DNA from: Martinezella lusitana
GTDB taxonomy: Bacteria; Pseudomonadota; Alphaproteobacteria; Rhizobiales; Rhizobiaceae
DNA: 64,000 bases
Reading direction: 5' to 3'
Assembly (NCBI RefSeq): GCF_010668395.1
Contig: NZ_WUEY01000005.1
Coordinates: 372,001 to 436,000, forward strand
Within the stretch, counting starts at the first letter, position 1, and every line of letters begins with the position of its first letter. Shown one piece after another: positions 47,115 to 56,589 of this stretch. The position numbers and the translations under genes are program-made. The notes under the pieces are model-generated. The model saw only the letters and a program-made list of their open reading frames with translations, was not told the origin of the DNA and made no database searches.

Positions 47115-48038
47115 ATGACAGAAGCGAAAACCTTTGATCCGGCGGAAGGCATAGTCGATTTCGATGCGGGCGAGGGCGAAACCCCGACCGTGGTCGAGAT
47201 GGACGACTATACCAAGAGCCTCGCCCAGGCGAAGGCCAAGTCCGTCAAGCTTATCGACGCCATCACCGGGCAGGTGCTGAAGAAAAAAGATGCGGTCCAC
47301 GTCGATGATCTTCGCCCCTCGCTGGCGGATTTCATGCGGCTGAAGCATCCCGAACTTCGCGCCGACGACTATATCAGCCGCAAGGTCATGGACGATTATC
47401 GCGCCCAGTATATCGCCGAGCTTCTGACCGACGAGCGCGGCGAGCTTTCCACCCTCGAGGACGAGGTGGTCGAGAGCCTGAAGACGCATGATACGCTCGC
47501 CGAGAATATTGAAGAGGATTATGAGGATCACCGCTCCATCGGCGACCGGATGGCCGACGGGGTCGCGATATTCGGCGGCAGCTGGACCTTCATCATCTCC
47601 TTCTGCCTGTTTCTCGCGGTCTGGATGGCTATCAATCTCCTGATGGGCGAGAGGCAGGCCTTCGACGCCTATCCGTTCATCCTTCTCAATCTGGTCCTCT
47701 CGACCATCGCGGCACTGCAGGCGCCGATCATCATGATGAGCCAGCGCCGCCAGGAAGAGAAAGATCGCCTGCGCGCCCTCAACGACTACAAGGTCAACCT
47801 GAAGGCCGAACTGGAAATCCGCCATCTGCATGAAAAGGTCGACCATCTCCTCAATCGCCAATGGGAGCGGCTGACCGAGATCCAGCAGATCCAGATCGAG
47901 ATGATGCTGGAACAGGCCAAGGCCGCCACGCGCGCGATCAAGGCCAACAAGGCGGCGAAGGCAAAGACCGGGGCACTGAAGAGCCTGTTCAGCAAGGTCA
48001 AGGACCCCGATCCGGATCCGGACGAATCCTTGAATTGA
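47115..48038 (+). CDS. DUF1003 family membrane protein
   Basis: 307 residues. A polar N-terminal region (about 1-145) is followed by two close hydrophobic helices (about 150-172 and 183-205) and the motif A-L-Q-A-P-I-I-M-M-S-Q-R-R-Q typical of DUF1003. The C-terminal 90 residues are charged and helical with an Ala/Lys-rich end. The family is widespread and functionally undefined; some members are linked to metal or acid stress. RBS is weak. Confidence 0.88.
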   Translation: MTEAKTFDPAEGIVDFDAGEGETPTVVEMDDYTKSLAQAKAKSVKLIDAITGQVLKKKDAVHVDDLRPSLADFMRLKHPELRADDYISRKVMDDYRAQYIAELLTDERGELSTLEDEVVESLKTHDTLAENIEEDYEDHRSIGDRMADGVAIFGGSWTFIISFCLFLAVWMAINLLMGERQAFDAYPFILLNLVLSTIAALQAPIIMMSQRRQEEKDRLRALNDYKVNLKAELEIRHLHEKVDHLLNRQWERLTEIQQIQIEMMLEQAKAATRAIKANKAAKAKTGALKSLFSKVKDPDPDPDESLN

Positions 48039-48054
48039 GCCGCGGGTAACGCGC

Positions 48055-48081
48055 GATGCCATGGCCCTCGGCCACGGCATC
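48055..48081. terminator. Imperfect hairpin between convergent genes
   Basis: A 12-base stem with one mismatch (GATGCC...GGCATC arms) and a three-base loop, 17 bases after the DUF1003 stop. It has no T-tract and could serve either strand. Confidence 0.3.
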
Positions 48082-48178
48082 GCCGCATCGTCGGCCATCC
48101 AGCGAGCGTCTATCGATCACCCCGCCGAGCATTCTTAACGGCGAACCGTCTTGCAGAGAGACAACGCCTTCAGGAGAT

Positions 48179-49360
48179 TCATGCGCCCGCTGCCCGCCGC
48201 CTGTTTGCGAGCAGAACCAGCATGCATATGAGCAGCAGCGAAGCGCCGAGAACCCACACCAATCCTGGAAAGACCTCTCTCGACGCGAAATAGATCTCGC
48301 TGATCGCCAGCGGTGCTATCATCGAGGCGAGGCTCGTCAAGCTGCCCAGCACACCCTGCAGGCGCCCCTGCTCGTCCGCAGCCACCCGTTTTGTCATCAG
48401 GGACAGCAGCGCGGGCTGACCGATCCCCCCGAGGCAGAAGAGGGGAAACAGCAGGAAGGCGACGAAACCGCGCGTGGCAAAAGCAATCGCGATATAGGCC
48501 GCACTGTCGCAGATCATTGCGACGACGAGCGCGCTGCGCTCACCCCAGCGTTCGCTCAACGGGCCGGCGACGAAAGCCTGGGCCAAGGCGTGGAAAAAGC
48601 CGAAACCGGCGAGAGACAGGCCGACGGTCGCGGTATCCCAGCTGAACTTGTCCTGACCGTAGAGCACCCAGACGGTGCCGCCGACCTCGCCGACGATGCT
48701 GAGGACGATGAAGATCGACAGCAGCGGCAGCAACGCCGGAAAGGCACCGATCCAGCGCAACGGCGCCAGCGGATGAAATGCGGCCGGGTCGATCCGCTCC
48801 GGCTTCACCGTCCGCGTCTCCGGCAGCACGAGCAGCGCGACGATGAAATTCACCATCACAAGCAGCGCAGCGGCAACGAACGGCGCCCGCACGGAAATCG
48901 TGCCCAGCATCCCACCGATGACCGGCCCTAGAATGAAGCCGACGCCGAAACACGCGCTGAGAAGCCCGAAGGCGCGGGTCCGCCGCTCGGGTGGAGTGAT
49001 GTCGGTGAGGCAGGCGGTCGCCACGGCGGCATTGGCCGCCGTCAGGCCGGCGATACCCCGTCCGAGGAACAGCCACCAGAAGCCCGGCGCCCACGCCATG
49101 AAGGCATAGTCGATCATGCCGCCCGCCAGTGAAACGAGCAGCACCGGCCTGCGGCCATAGCGATCGCTCAGCGTCCCGAGGATGGGTGAGGCCAGAAACT
49201 GCAACGCGGCATAGAGCGACAGGAACGCGCCATAGCGCCAGCTGAGATCCGTCGTATGCGCGACGCTGCGGAGAAGCTCCGGCAGGATCGGCATGACCAG
49301 GCCCGTGCCGGCAGCATCGAGAACGACGACGGCCAGAATCGTCCAAAGCATCTTGTTCAT
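48179..49360 (-). CDS. tetA: Tetracycline resistance-type MFS efflux pump
   Basis: 393 residues with twelve hydrophobic helices. The loop 2-3 motif G-T-L-S-D-R-Y-G-R-R-P (about residues 62-72) is the antiporter signature A of TetA, and the start with D-A-A-G-T-G-L-V-M-P matches TetA helix 1. It would exchange a tetracycline-Mg complex, or a natural substrate, for H+. Divergent from a TetR gene with two operators between them. Similar to chromosomal Agrobacterium-type TetA pumps, so resistance is plausible but not proven. Confidence 0.9.
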   Translation of the reverse strand: MNKMLWTILAVVVLDAAGTGLVMPILPELLRSVAHTTDLSWRYGAFLSLYAALQFLASPILGTLSDRYGRRPVLLVSLAGGMIDYAFMAWAPGFWWLFLGRGIAGLTAANAAVATACLTDITPPERRTRAFGLLSACFGVGFILGPVIGGMLGTISVRAPFVAAALLVMVNFIVALLVLPETRTVKPERIDPAAFHPLAPLRWIGAFPALLPLLSIFIVLSIVGEVGGTVWVLYGQDKFSWDTATVGLSLAGFGFFHALAQAFVAGPLSERWGERSALVVAMICDSAAYIAIAFATRGFVAFLLFPLFCLGGIGQPALLSLMTKRVAADEQGRLQGVLGSLTSLASMIAPLAISEIYFASREVFPGLVWVLGASLLLICMLVLLANRRRAAGA

Positions 49361-49369
49361 AGCAGAAAA

Positions 49370-49384
49370 CTTATCATTGATAAG
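49370..49384. promoter_or_regulatory. tet operator-like palindrome 1
   Basis: CTTATCATTGATAAG is a 15-base palindrome very close to the classic tetO core, ten bases from the tetA start. Confidence 0.8.
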
Positions 49385-49388
49385 GAAC

Positions 49389-49403
49389 TTTATCGGCGAT
49401 AAA
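49389..49403. promoter_or_regulatory. tet operator-like palindrome 2
   Basis: TTTATCGGCGATAAA is a second 15-base palindrome with its centre 19 bases from the first. The pair fits the two-operator plan of tetA/tetR control regions. Confidence 0.75.
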
Positions 49404-49435
49404 TTATCTGCGGGAGACTGTCAATCGGAGACGCA

Positions 49436-50146
49436 ATGAAAATCGATCGGGATCAGATCGTCGATGCGGCGCTGACCATCTTGAACGAGGTCGGTATCGA
49501 CAAGTTGTCGACGCGGCTGATCGCGCAGCGCCTCGGGGTTCAGCAGCCGGCGCTCTACTGGCATTTCAAAGGCAAGCATGCCTTGCTGGCGGCCATGAAC
49601 ACCGAGATGCTGAAGCGAAGCCATACTCGCAACATTCCTGTGCCTGGGGAGAGCTGGCAGGAATTCCTGCGCGCCAATGCCCGCAGCTTCCGCTCTGCTT
49701 TGCTGGCCTGGCGTGACGGCGCGCGCGTTCACGCGGGAACGGAGGCTGACCCCTCGCATCTCGATGCTATCGAAGCCCAGCTTGAATGCTTGCTCGCCGC
49801 CGGCTTCGATCCCGGAAGAGCTCTGGAAATTCAGATTGCGATTGGCCGCTATGTGGTGGGATGCGTGCTCGAAGAACAGGCGGATGGCGCCGATCCTTCG
49901 GACCAAGCCGCGCTCGACGCTGCGGCTGAACGCCACCCCAATCTTGCCAGAGCCCTGGCGTTCTACCGCGCCAGCGGTCACGAGGCCCTCTTTGAAGCTG
50001 GCCTGGAGCTGCTGATCGGCGGCGCTGGAGCCGCTGGGGGAGTTGGCGTTCGCTGCGACGGCTTTATCCGGACTGCATCATCTTTCGGCCTTGAAGGTAC
50101 GGCCGAGATCCGGTCCCGTGCCGAAGTAATGTCGAAACACGTATAG
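49436..50146 (+). CDS. tetR: TetR repressor
   Basis: 236 residues. The N-terminal helix-turn-helix (about 22-45: L-S-T-R-L-I-A-Q-R-L-G-V-Q-Q-P-A-L-Y-W-H) has the typical TetR recognition-helix end L-Y-W-H-F-K. The rest resembles the TetR_C drug-binding domain. It should repress both divergent genes through the two palindromes. The last 23 codons overlap, in antisense, the end of the next gene, and the tail past about residue 205 looks unrelated to the family. Confidence 0.9.
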   Translation: MKIDRDQIVDAALTILNEVGIDKLSTRLIAQRLGVQQPALYWHFKGKHALLAAMNTEMLKRSHTRNIPVPGESWQEFLRANARSFRSALLAWRDGARVHAGTEADPSHLDAIEAQLECLLAAGFDPGRALEIQIAIGRYVVGCVLEEQADGADPSDQAALDAAAERHPNLARALAFYRASGHEALFEAGLELLIGGAGAAGGVGVRCDGFIRTASSFGLEGTAEIRSRAEVMSKHV

Positions 50147-50740
50147 CAGCGGGCTCCAGCGACTTGTGTCGATATGGTTGGTGCCGGCAATCACGATATC
50201 CCTGTGCGCGTGGACGCGAACGACTTTCGCTTCGACGATCCAGAAAGCCTCCGGACGCTCCAAGGGCCATTCCGCACCGGGAGAATGCGCCGCCACGACC
50301 TCCGCTTCGAATTGAATCGGGCATTCGGCGATACGCGGCGGCCGAACGAGATCGGCTGCTTGAGGTGTCAGGCCCGCCACGTCGAATTTGTCGGCCTCGA
50401 AACGATAGCCGTTTTTCTCCTTATGCGGGGGAACCGGGTCGCGACCGGTTGTCGGAGCGATCGCCTCGATCTTCGGCCACAGGTCCGGCGACGGAAAATT
50501 CAACACCAGCTGCCGCTCGCGCATGAGATTTTCCCGGCCCTTGCTTGTCGATGTCAAACCCAGAACGACACGGTCGAAGAGGCTCCAGACGGAGGACATG
50601 GGAGAAATATTCGTCGTGCCGTCAGGATTGAGGCTCGTAATCAGCGCCACGGGCGTACCGACATAGAGCACGCTGGGCTTGATCTCGATGTGCTCGTGGT
50701 CGCCTTCACCAGCAGCTAATTCGGTCTTGTTCGTCAACAT
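50078..50740 (-). CDS. Flavin reductase-like (FMN split-barrel) protein
   Basis: 220 residues of the flavin reductase domain family: V-G-T-P-V-A-L-I-T-S near residue 27, N-I-S-P-M-S near 43 and N-F-P near 82, which form the FMN site. Such proteins reduce flavins or use bound FMN directly. Start 50740 is chosen from GAGGAG eight bases upstream; the longer frame lacks support. It is convergent with tetR and overlaps its end by 69 bases. Confidence 0.85.
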   Translation of the reverse strand: MLTNKTELAAGEGDHEHIEIKPSVLYVGTPVALITSLNPDGTTNISPMSSVWSLFDRVVLGLTSTSKGRENLMRERQLVLNFPSPDLWPKIEAIAPTTGRDPVPPHKEKNGYRFEADKFDVAGLTPQAADLVRPPRIAECPIQFEAEVVAAHSPGAEWPLERPEAFWIVEAKVVRVHAHRDIVIAGTNHIDTSRWSPLLYVFRHYFGTGPDLGRTFKAER

Positions 50741-50896
50741 CGCAAACTCTCCTCTGAGAGTTCCAGTGTAGTCGATCGGAACCCGCGACAGTTCGGCGAC
50801 GAACGAACTGTCGCGCCGGCGCTCGAAACGATCGGCGTCAGCCAGCCGAACGCTGCCGGGCATGAGGTCAAGCCCGGCGGTGCCCCCTCATCTTCG

Positions 50897-52267
50897 TCAG
50901 GATTCCGGCGCCAGCGTCACCCTGTTCCGGCCGCCTTCCTTTGCCTCGTACACGGCCTTGTCGGCACGCGCGAGGATGCGCTCGTAGTCGAGCTCGCCCT
51001 TGAAGGCGGCAACGCCGATGCTGGCGGTGACGGCAAATTTGCCGCCATCGGCAAGCGGGATCGACAGTTTCGCTATTTCCGAGCGGATCTTCTCGGCAAC
51101 CTGGAGGCCCATCGCCTCGTCGCACTCGACAAGCACGATCAGCATCTCCTCGCCGCCATAGCGGAAGACGAAATCGGTCTGGCGAACGGTTTCGGTGATC
51201 GCGGCAGCGACGGACCTGAGCGCCAGGTCGCCGACCTTGTGGCCATGCGTGTCGTTGATGGTCTTGAAGTGATCGATATCCAGCAGCAAGACGCAGAAAC
51301 CGGCGGCGGCGGACACCTTCTGCAGCTGTATCTCGCGCATCATCACGGACGGCATGAACCGGCGCGTCAGCAGCTGCGTCAGGGGATCGCGGCCGCTTTC
51401 AACCTCGATATGCGCCTCGAAGATACTGTTCAGCAGGAACTTTATCGCAGACAGCTCCTCTTCGATCCGCCCCGCGGCATCGCTGATCTGCGACCTGTCG
51501 CCAAAGCTGACGCGCTCCAGCGCCGGAACGAGCTCATTGTCGATGCGGTTGACGAGCTGCTTGATGAGTTCGAGTTTCGGCTGGCGCTCGAACAGAATAT
51601 GCGCCTTGTGGTTCAACCACAGGCCGAACTCGCTTTTCCAGAGCCGAGGGAGCTCGCTGGAAGCGGCGTTCTGATAAAAGGCGGCCAGGATGCCGTGGCC
51701 CCATTCCATCAGCGCGGCCCTTTGCCGTTCCCGTTCCATCCCGAGGTTCTGACCCAGCAGGTGCAGGCGATAGGCTTCGTTCACCCGCGCATTGGAAGCG
51801 ACGCCCTTCTGATAGCTGGCTTCGCGGACTTCCAGGGCAATATCGAACAGCCCGATGACGAAGGTCATCGCATCGACAAGCTGCTGACGGGAGACATCGG
51901 CCTCGGCCAGATGCCGCAAAAACCAGAGCTTGATCTTGCGGATCGACCGCGAGACGGCGTGCGGCGGAAAACCGATGCGCGCCATCGTGTCGCCCAGGCT
52001 ATCCTGCTCGGAGAAAAATATCTCGCCCGAAGTGGCATTCGGATCGACGAGCTTCTTCATCCATTCCAGGAACCGGTCGGTGAATGCGGTCAGGTTGGTG
52101 CTCTCCCCGATCAGGGATGCCAGGTCCGGATCTCCTTCCAGATAGGCTCTATAACGCTGCTTCAACTCGTCTTCATAGTCATGGACGATCGAATAGACGA
52201 TCTGGTGCGTTTCCGTCGACGTCTGCTCGACGAGACTGTTCCATTCCCGCGCGATACGTTCAGGCAT
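50897..52267 (-). CDS. Diguanylate cyclase with globin-type sensor domain (DosC-like)
   Basis: 456 residues. The N-terminus (about 1-150) aligns with the globin-coupled sensor of E. coli DosC, the middle (about 170-285) with its linker (E-F-G-L-W-L-N-H-K near 216) and the C-terminus (about 295-450) is GGDEF, with active-site G-G-E-E-M at 371-375. Thus c-di-GMP synthesis is likely. M95 occupies the place of the proximal heme His (the His of H-A-R-I-G in DosC). An RxxD inhibitory site is not obvious. ATG 52267 is the family start. Confidence 0.88.
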   Translation of the reverse strand: MPERIAREWNSLVEQTSTETHQIVYSIVHDYEDELKQRYRAYLEGDPDLASLIGESTNLTAFTDRFLEWMKKLVDPNATSGEIFFSEQDSLGDTMARIGFPPHAVSRSIRKIKLWFLRHLAEADVSRQQLVDAMTFVIGLFDIALEVREASYQKGVASNARVNEAYRLHLLGQNLGMERERQRAALMEWGHGILAAFYQNAASSELPRLWKSEFGLWLNHKAHILFERQPKLELIKQLVNRIDNELVPALERVSFGDRSQISDAAGRIEEELSAIKFLLNSIFEAHIEVESGRDPLTQLLTRRFMPSVMMREIQLQKVSAAAGFCVLLLDIDHFKTINDTHGHKVGDLALRSVAAAITETVRQTDFVFRYGGEEMLIVLVECDEAMGLQVAEKIRSEIAKLSIPLADGGKFAVTASIGVAAFKGELDYERILARADKAVYEAKEGGRNRVTLAPES

Positions 52268-52797
52268 TACGGTGCTTTCTCGGCTCAAAGATCGATTCCC
52301 TGATGTTGTGCCATTCGATCGGCCCCCTGCCCTTGAGACCGGAGTTCCGAAGCACACTCATCGCAACGAATTCTACCTCCGTCTCGAAGCCGCAAAGGAG
52401 TTCAAGAATCGACGGGCAAGATAACCTGCCGCCGGATTTCCACCCGAGCAATTCGATTGCAGATCGAAGCGAACTGGAATTGAACAACCGAGTCGGGTCG
52501 CTCAATAACCCATTGAAGGGAAGAGTAAACCCCTTTAGTCATACTAAATGGGAATGGCTGTATTGCCGATCTAATCGATCAAAAGCTTATTATTAGTAAA
52601 ATAGCGGTCATCGACAACCGCTATGGTCTGCGATCAACTTGCGCAGGCCGCGGATGTATCTGTCCTCCTTTGTGAGAGGATTGTCGTGCCATCCGCCTCC
52701 ATCGCGGCACGCAGTAAATTCGTCACACCATTGTCACGCAGTTGTCATGCGGCGCCTCTACTCAGGCTTGTAGTTTTTCGAAACGCTGAATTTTTAG
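52268..52797. other. Intergenic stretch between divergent genes
   Basis: 530 bases. A minus-strand frame of 81 codons (52505-52260, TTG start) runs up to and overlaps the cyclase ATG by eight bases, which could mean coupling, but has no recognised family. Around 52500-52600 the DNA is A+T-rich. Promoters for both flanking units are expected here. Confidence 0.4.
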
Positions 52798-53868
52798 ATG
52801 ACAAGTGACGCAAACCGAATCCAGGCTGCCGTTTCGGCAACGGGATTGGAACTTCATTACGACAAGACGATCGTTCTGGGCGGTATCGATCTGTCGCTTG
52901 CCAGGGGACAGACGCTCGCGCTGCTCGGCCCGTCCGGCTGCGGCAAGACGACCCTTCTGCGTCTGGTCGCCGGCCTTCTCGCTCCGACCAAGGGCAGGAT
53001 CAGCATTTCCGGTCAAGTGGTTGCCGATGCGGCGACGGGGACTTTTGTGCCGCCGGAGAAGCGCAATCTCGGCATGGTCTTTCAGGATTATGCCCTCTGG
53101 CCGCACCTGACGGTCGGCGGCAACGTCTCCTTTCCGCTCGAAATGCGCGGCGTCCCGAAGGCGGAACGGGAAAAGCGCACCATGCGGGCGCTTGAACGCG
53201 TCGGCCTTGCCGCCCTTGCGCAGCGACGCCCGAGCGATCTTTCCGGCGGCCAGCAGCAGCGTGTCGCGATTGCCCGCGCTATCGTCGCCGAGCCGCAGCT
53301 GATCCTGTTCGACGAGCCGCTCTCCAACCTCGATCGCGAATTGCGCGAAAACATGGTCGGCGAGCTTGCCGCGCTCATCGCCACGCTCGGCCTGACGGCG
53401 ATCTACGTCACGCACGATCACAGCGAAGCCCTGACGCTGGCCGACGAAGTCGCCATCATGCGGTCAGGCGAAATTGCCCAGCTCGCCTCGCCGGATATCC
53501 TGATCGAAAGCCCGGCCTCGCCCGAGGTCGCCGAGTTCCTGCGGCTCGGCAGCACGGCCGACCTGGAATGGCGCGACAATGGCTGGCGGCTGACGGGAAG
53601 TCCGCATGTGCTGTCGGACGCGGCGCGGCCCGGCCAGCAGAAAGCCAGAATTCTCATCCCCACGCGCGCCATTTCGCTTGGCGAGACCGCATGGCCGAAT
53701 CTGCCGGCGACAGCCCTGCGTTCGCATTTTCGGGGAGACGGCCATCTCGTCACCGCCGTGCCGCACGGCACGACCGGCGTCGAGCTTCAGGTTCTGAGCC
53801 CGGTCAAAATTCGCCCCGGAGAACTGATCGGTCTTTCGGTCGATGCCAACAGCATCCTGTGGTTCTAG
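52798..53868 (+). CDS. ABC transporter ATPase (FbpC/PotA-type)
   Basis: 356 residues. The ATPase (about 15-245) has G-P-S-G-C-G-K-T-T, L-S-G-G-Q-Q-Q-R and L-I-L-F-D-E-P-L-S-N-L-D; the C-terminal 100 residues form a TOBE-like domain. It begins an operon with a binding protein and a fused permease, the arrangement of iron(III) (Fbp/Afu) and 2-aminoethylphosphonate transporters. ATG 52798 lacks a strong RBS. Confidence 0.9.
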   Translation: MTSDANRIQAAVSATGLELHYDKTIVLGGIDLSLARGQTLALLGPSGCGKTTLLRLVAGLLAPTKGRISISGQVVADAATGTFVPPEKRNLGMVFQDYALWPHLTVGGNVSFPLEMRGVPKAEREKRTMRALERVGLAALAQRRPSDLSGGQQQRVAIARAIVAEPQLILFDEPLSNLDRELRENMVGELAALIATLGLTAIYVTHDHSEALTLADEVAIMRSGEIAQLASPDILIESPASPEVAEFLRLGSTADLEWRDNGWRLTGSPHVLSDAARPGQQKARILIPTRAISLGETAWPNLPATALRSHFRGDGHLVTAVPHGTTGVELQVLSPVKIRPGELIGLSVDANSILWF

Positions 53869-53900
53869 CAGGACCATCACGAAGCCATAGAGAGGAAATC

Positions 53901-54860
53901 ATGTTTAAATCTTTGAAAACAATAGCAATTGTTGCACTATCGACCGCCCTTCTGGGCGGCGTCGCCCATGCCGATATCACCGTCTACACCGCCGGCCCGC
54001 AGAACCTCATCGACAAGCTTTCCGCCGGCTTCACCGCTCAGACCGGCATCAAGGTCAATGTCTTCCAGGCAACGACCGGCAAGGTCATGGCCCGCATCGA
54101 GGCCGAAGCCGCCAATCCGGCCGTCGACGTGCTGATCTCGGCATCCTGGGATACGGCCACCGATTTCGCCAAGCGCGGCTGGCTGGTTTCCTATACCAGC
54201 CCGAACGCTGAAAAGGTTCCGGCATTCCTGAAGTCGGACACCGCGGTCGCTCAGGGCATTTCGGCTCTCGGCATCGCCTGGAACACCAAGAGCGGCACGC
54301 CTGAGCCGAAGGAATGGGCCGATCTCGCCAAGCCCGAGTTCAAGGATCTCGTCAATATTCCCGATCCCGCCCAGTCCGGCTCCTCCTTCGAGCTGACCGC
54401 CGCGCTCGGCGCCAAGGACAACGACAAGCTCTTCAAGGATCTCAAGGACAACGGCGCCATCATCGCCGGCGCCAATGCCGAAGCGCTGAACCCGGTGCTG
54501 CAGGGCGCCAAGGCCGCCGTCTTCGGCGCGGTCGACTACATCACCTTGGCCGCCAAGGCCAAGGGCGAAAGCATCGACGTCATCTTCCCGCAGTCAGGCA
54601 CCGTCATCGCGCCGCGCCCGGTCATGATCCTGAACTGGTCCAAGCATCAGGACGAAGCCAAGAAGTTCGTCGACTACATGCTCTCCGATGAAGGGCAGAA
54701 GCTCGTCGCCGACACGTATCTGATGCCGGCCCGCTCCGATATCCCGGCCTCGCGTCCGCTGATGAGCGATCTGAAGCTGCTCGATTACGACGTCAACGCC
54801 GTCTACGGCAAGCGCAAGGAAATCCTGAAGCAGATCGGCGATCTGTTCGGCGGCAAGTAA
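53901..54860 (+). CDS. Periplasmic binding protein (iron/organophosphate SBP family)
   Basis: 319 residues with a Sec signal (M-F-K-S-L-K start, cleavage after A-H-A near residue 24) and the start I-T-V-Y-T-A-G of the FbpA/PhnS group. The paired Tyr that bind Fe(III) in FbpA are not seen; only one Tyr occurs in the D-T-Y-L-M segment near 272. A phosphonate or other anion is therefore as likely as iron. AGAGGA lies six bases before the ATG. Confidence 0.88.
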   Translation: MFKSLKTIAIVALSTALLGGVAHADITVYTAGPQNLIDKLSAGFTAQTGIKVNVFQATTGKVMARIEAEAANPAVDVLISASWDTATDFAKRGWLVSYTSPNAEKVPAFLKSDTAVAQGISALGIAWNTKSGTPEPKEWADLAKPEFKDLVNIPDPAQSGSSFELTAALGAKDNDKLFKDLKDNGAIIAGANAEALNPVLQGAKAAVFGAVDYITLAAKAKGESIDVIFPQSGTVIAPRPVMILNWSKHQDEAKKFVDYMLSDEGQKLVADTYLMPARSDIPASRPLMSDLKLLDYDVNAVYGKRKEILKQIGDLFGGK

Positions 54861-54872
54861 GGCTTCACGAGA

Positions 54873-56552
54873 ATGAATGCAAAGGGAACAGGCGCTCCGG
54901 TGCCGGCAGCTTGGCTCGCAGCCCTGGGGCTGGTCATTATCGTCGCCTTTCCCTTCGCCGCCGTCGTGCTGCAGGCGGTCTTTCCCTCTTTGGGGCAAGG
55001 CTCGTTTGCGGCGCCCTTCTCGGCCATCGGCAAAACGCTGGCCGACGAAGCGCTGATCGGCATGACGGCGAATACGATCATTCTCGGCTGCGCCGTCGTT
55101 CTCGCCTCGGCACTGATCGCAGTCCCCCTGGGCGTGCTGCGCGCGCTTTATCGCATTCCCTTCGCGCCGATGTGGGACGTGCTTCTGCTGACGCCGTTCA
55201 TGATCCCGCCCTATATCGCGACGCTCGGCTGGATCATGACGCTGCAGCCACGCGGCTATCTCCAGCAGATCGCCGGTTTCAATTTGGCCCCAACCCTCTT
55301 CTCGCTCGCAGGCATGACCGTGGTCATGACCTTCAACACCTTTCCGGTCGTCTATTTCGCCGTCTCGCGCACAGTCGAGGCCGTGGGTGCCCGCTATGCC
55401 GATGTCGGCCGCGTCTTCGGCGCCTCGCCGGCACGCGCCTTCTGGCGCATCACGCTGCCGCTATCCGCCCCCGGCCTTGCCGCCAGCCTGCTGCTGGTGT
55501 TCGCCGCCGCGATCGAGGAATACGGCACACCCGCCGCACTCGGCCGCCGCGCCGGTTTCCAGGTTCTCGTGACCGGTATCGACACCCGCATCGGCGATTG
55601 GCCGATCGATCTGCCGGGCGCGGCCGTCCTGTCGCTGACCCTCGTCGTCATCTCGCTGATCGCCTTCCTCATCCAGCGCCGGATCCTGTCGCGACGCTCC
55701 TACCAGACGGTGAGCGGCAAGCCGCAGAACAAGGACAAGCGCCCGCTCGGAGCAATGACGGCACCGGTCCTGCTGGCCTTCGGCATCGTCTCCTTCCTTG
55801 CGACCGGCGTGCCCATGCTTGCGATCCTCGCAACCGCCCTCTCGAAAACGATCTCGCGCGGCCTCGTCGTCGACAATCTCGGCCTCGACAATTTCGCAGC
55901 CGTCTTCGGCAACAGCGCCGGCGCCCTCGCCGCCCTTGGCAATAGCCTGGCGCTCGGCATCGGCACCGCCGTCATCACCGGCCTGATCGGCGTCATGGCC
56001 GCCTATACCGTCGTGAAGACGAAAATGCGCGGCCGCATGCTGATCGACATCATGACCGTGCTGCCCAATGCCCTGCCCGGCATCGTCGTCGCCGTCGGCC
56101 TGATTCTCGTCTGGAACATGCCCGGCCTGCCGTTCACGCCCTACAATACCGCCCTCATCCTGCTGCTCGCCTATTGCTGCATCCTGCTGCCGCAGACGGC
56201 GCGCTATTCGTCCGCCGCCTTCCAGCAGATCGGCGACAACCTCGAGGCCGCCGCCCGCGTTTCCGGCGCCGGTACGCTGACGGTCTTCCGCCGCATCCTG
56301 CTGCCGCTGGTGCTGCCGAGCCTGGCATCGGCCATGCTGCTCGTCTTCGCGCTTGCCTCCCGCGAACTCGTCGCCTCGATCGTGCTGGCACCTGTCGGCA
56401 TGCAGACCATCGCCACCTTCATCTGGCGGCAATTCGAGCAGGGCTCCATCGGCCTCGGCATGGCGATGGCCTTCGTGACCATCATCCTGACGACGCTGAT
56501 CCCGCTTCTCTTTCTTTCGCTCCTGCGCCGAAGCGGTCTGGTCGCCGAATAA
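54873..56552 (+). CDS. Fused double-domain ABC permease (FbpB-type)
   Basis: 559 residues with about twelve hydrophobic helices, two BPD_transp_1 domains in one chain (about 20-270 and 290-555). The EAA-type coupling loops lie at about 185-205 (around G-R-V-F-G-A-S-P) and 455-475 (around A-A-R-V-S-G-A-G). One chain replaces the two permeases of other systems, as in FbpB. It is 12 bases downstream of the binding-protein gene. Confidence 0.9.
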   Translation: MNAKGTGAPVPAAWLAALGLVIIVAFPFAAVVLQAVFPSLGQGSFAAPFSAIGKTLADEALIGMTANTIILGCAVVLASALIAVPLGVLRALYRIPFAPMWDVLLLTPFMIPPYIATLGWIMTLQPRGYLQQIAGFNLAPTLFSLAGMTVVMTFNTFPVVYFAVSRTVEAVGARYADVGRVFGASPARAFWRITLPLSAPGLAASLLLVFAAAIEEYGTPAALGRRAGFQVLVTGIDTRIGDWPIDLPGAAVLSLTLVVISLIAFLIQRRILSRRSYQTVSGKPQNKDKRPLGAMTAPVLLAFGIVSFLATGVPMLAILATALSKTISRGLVVDNLGLDNFAAVFGNSAGALAALGNSLALGIGTAVITGLIGVMAAYTVVKTKMRGRMLIDIMTVLPNALPGIVVAVGLILVWNMPGLPFTPYNTALILLLAYCCILLPQTARYSSAAFQQIGDNLEAAARVSGAGTLTVFRRILLPLVLPSLASAMLLVFALASRELVASIVLAPVGMQTIATFIWRQFEQGSIGLGMAMAFVTIILTTLIPLLFLSLLRRSGLVAE

Positions 56553-56589
56553 GCAGCGAACGACGCCCGCCGGGACTTTGCCGGCTAAC

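Noticed and set aside
52260..52505. 81-codon minus-strand frame overlapping the diguanylate cyclase start
   Set aside because: Only a TTG start, no recognised family; kept only as a note because the eight-base overlap could mean coupling.
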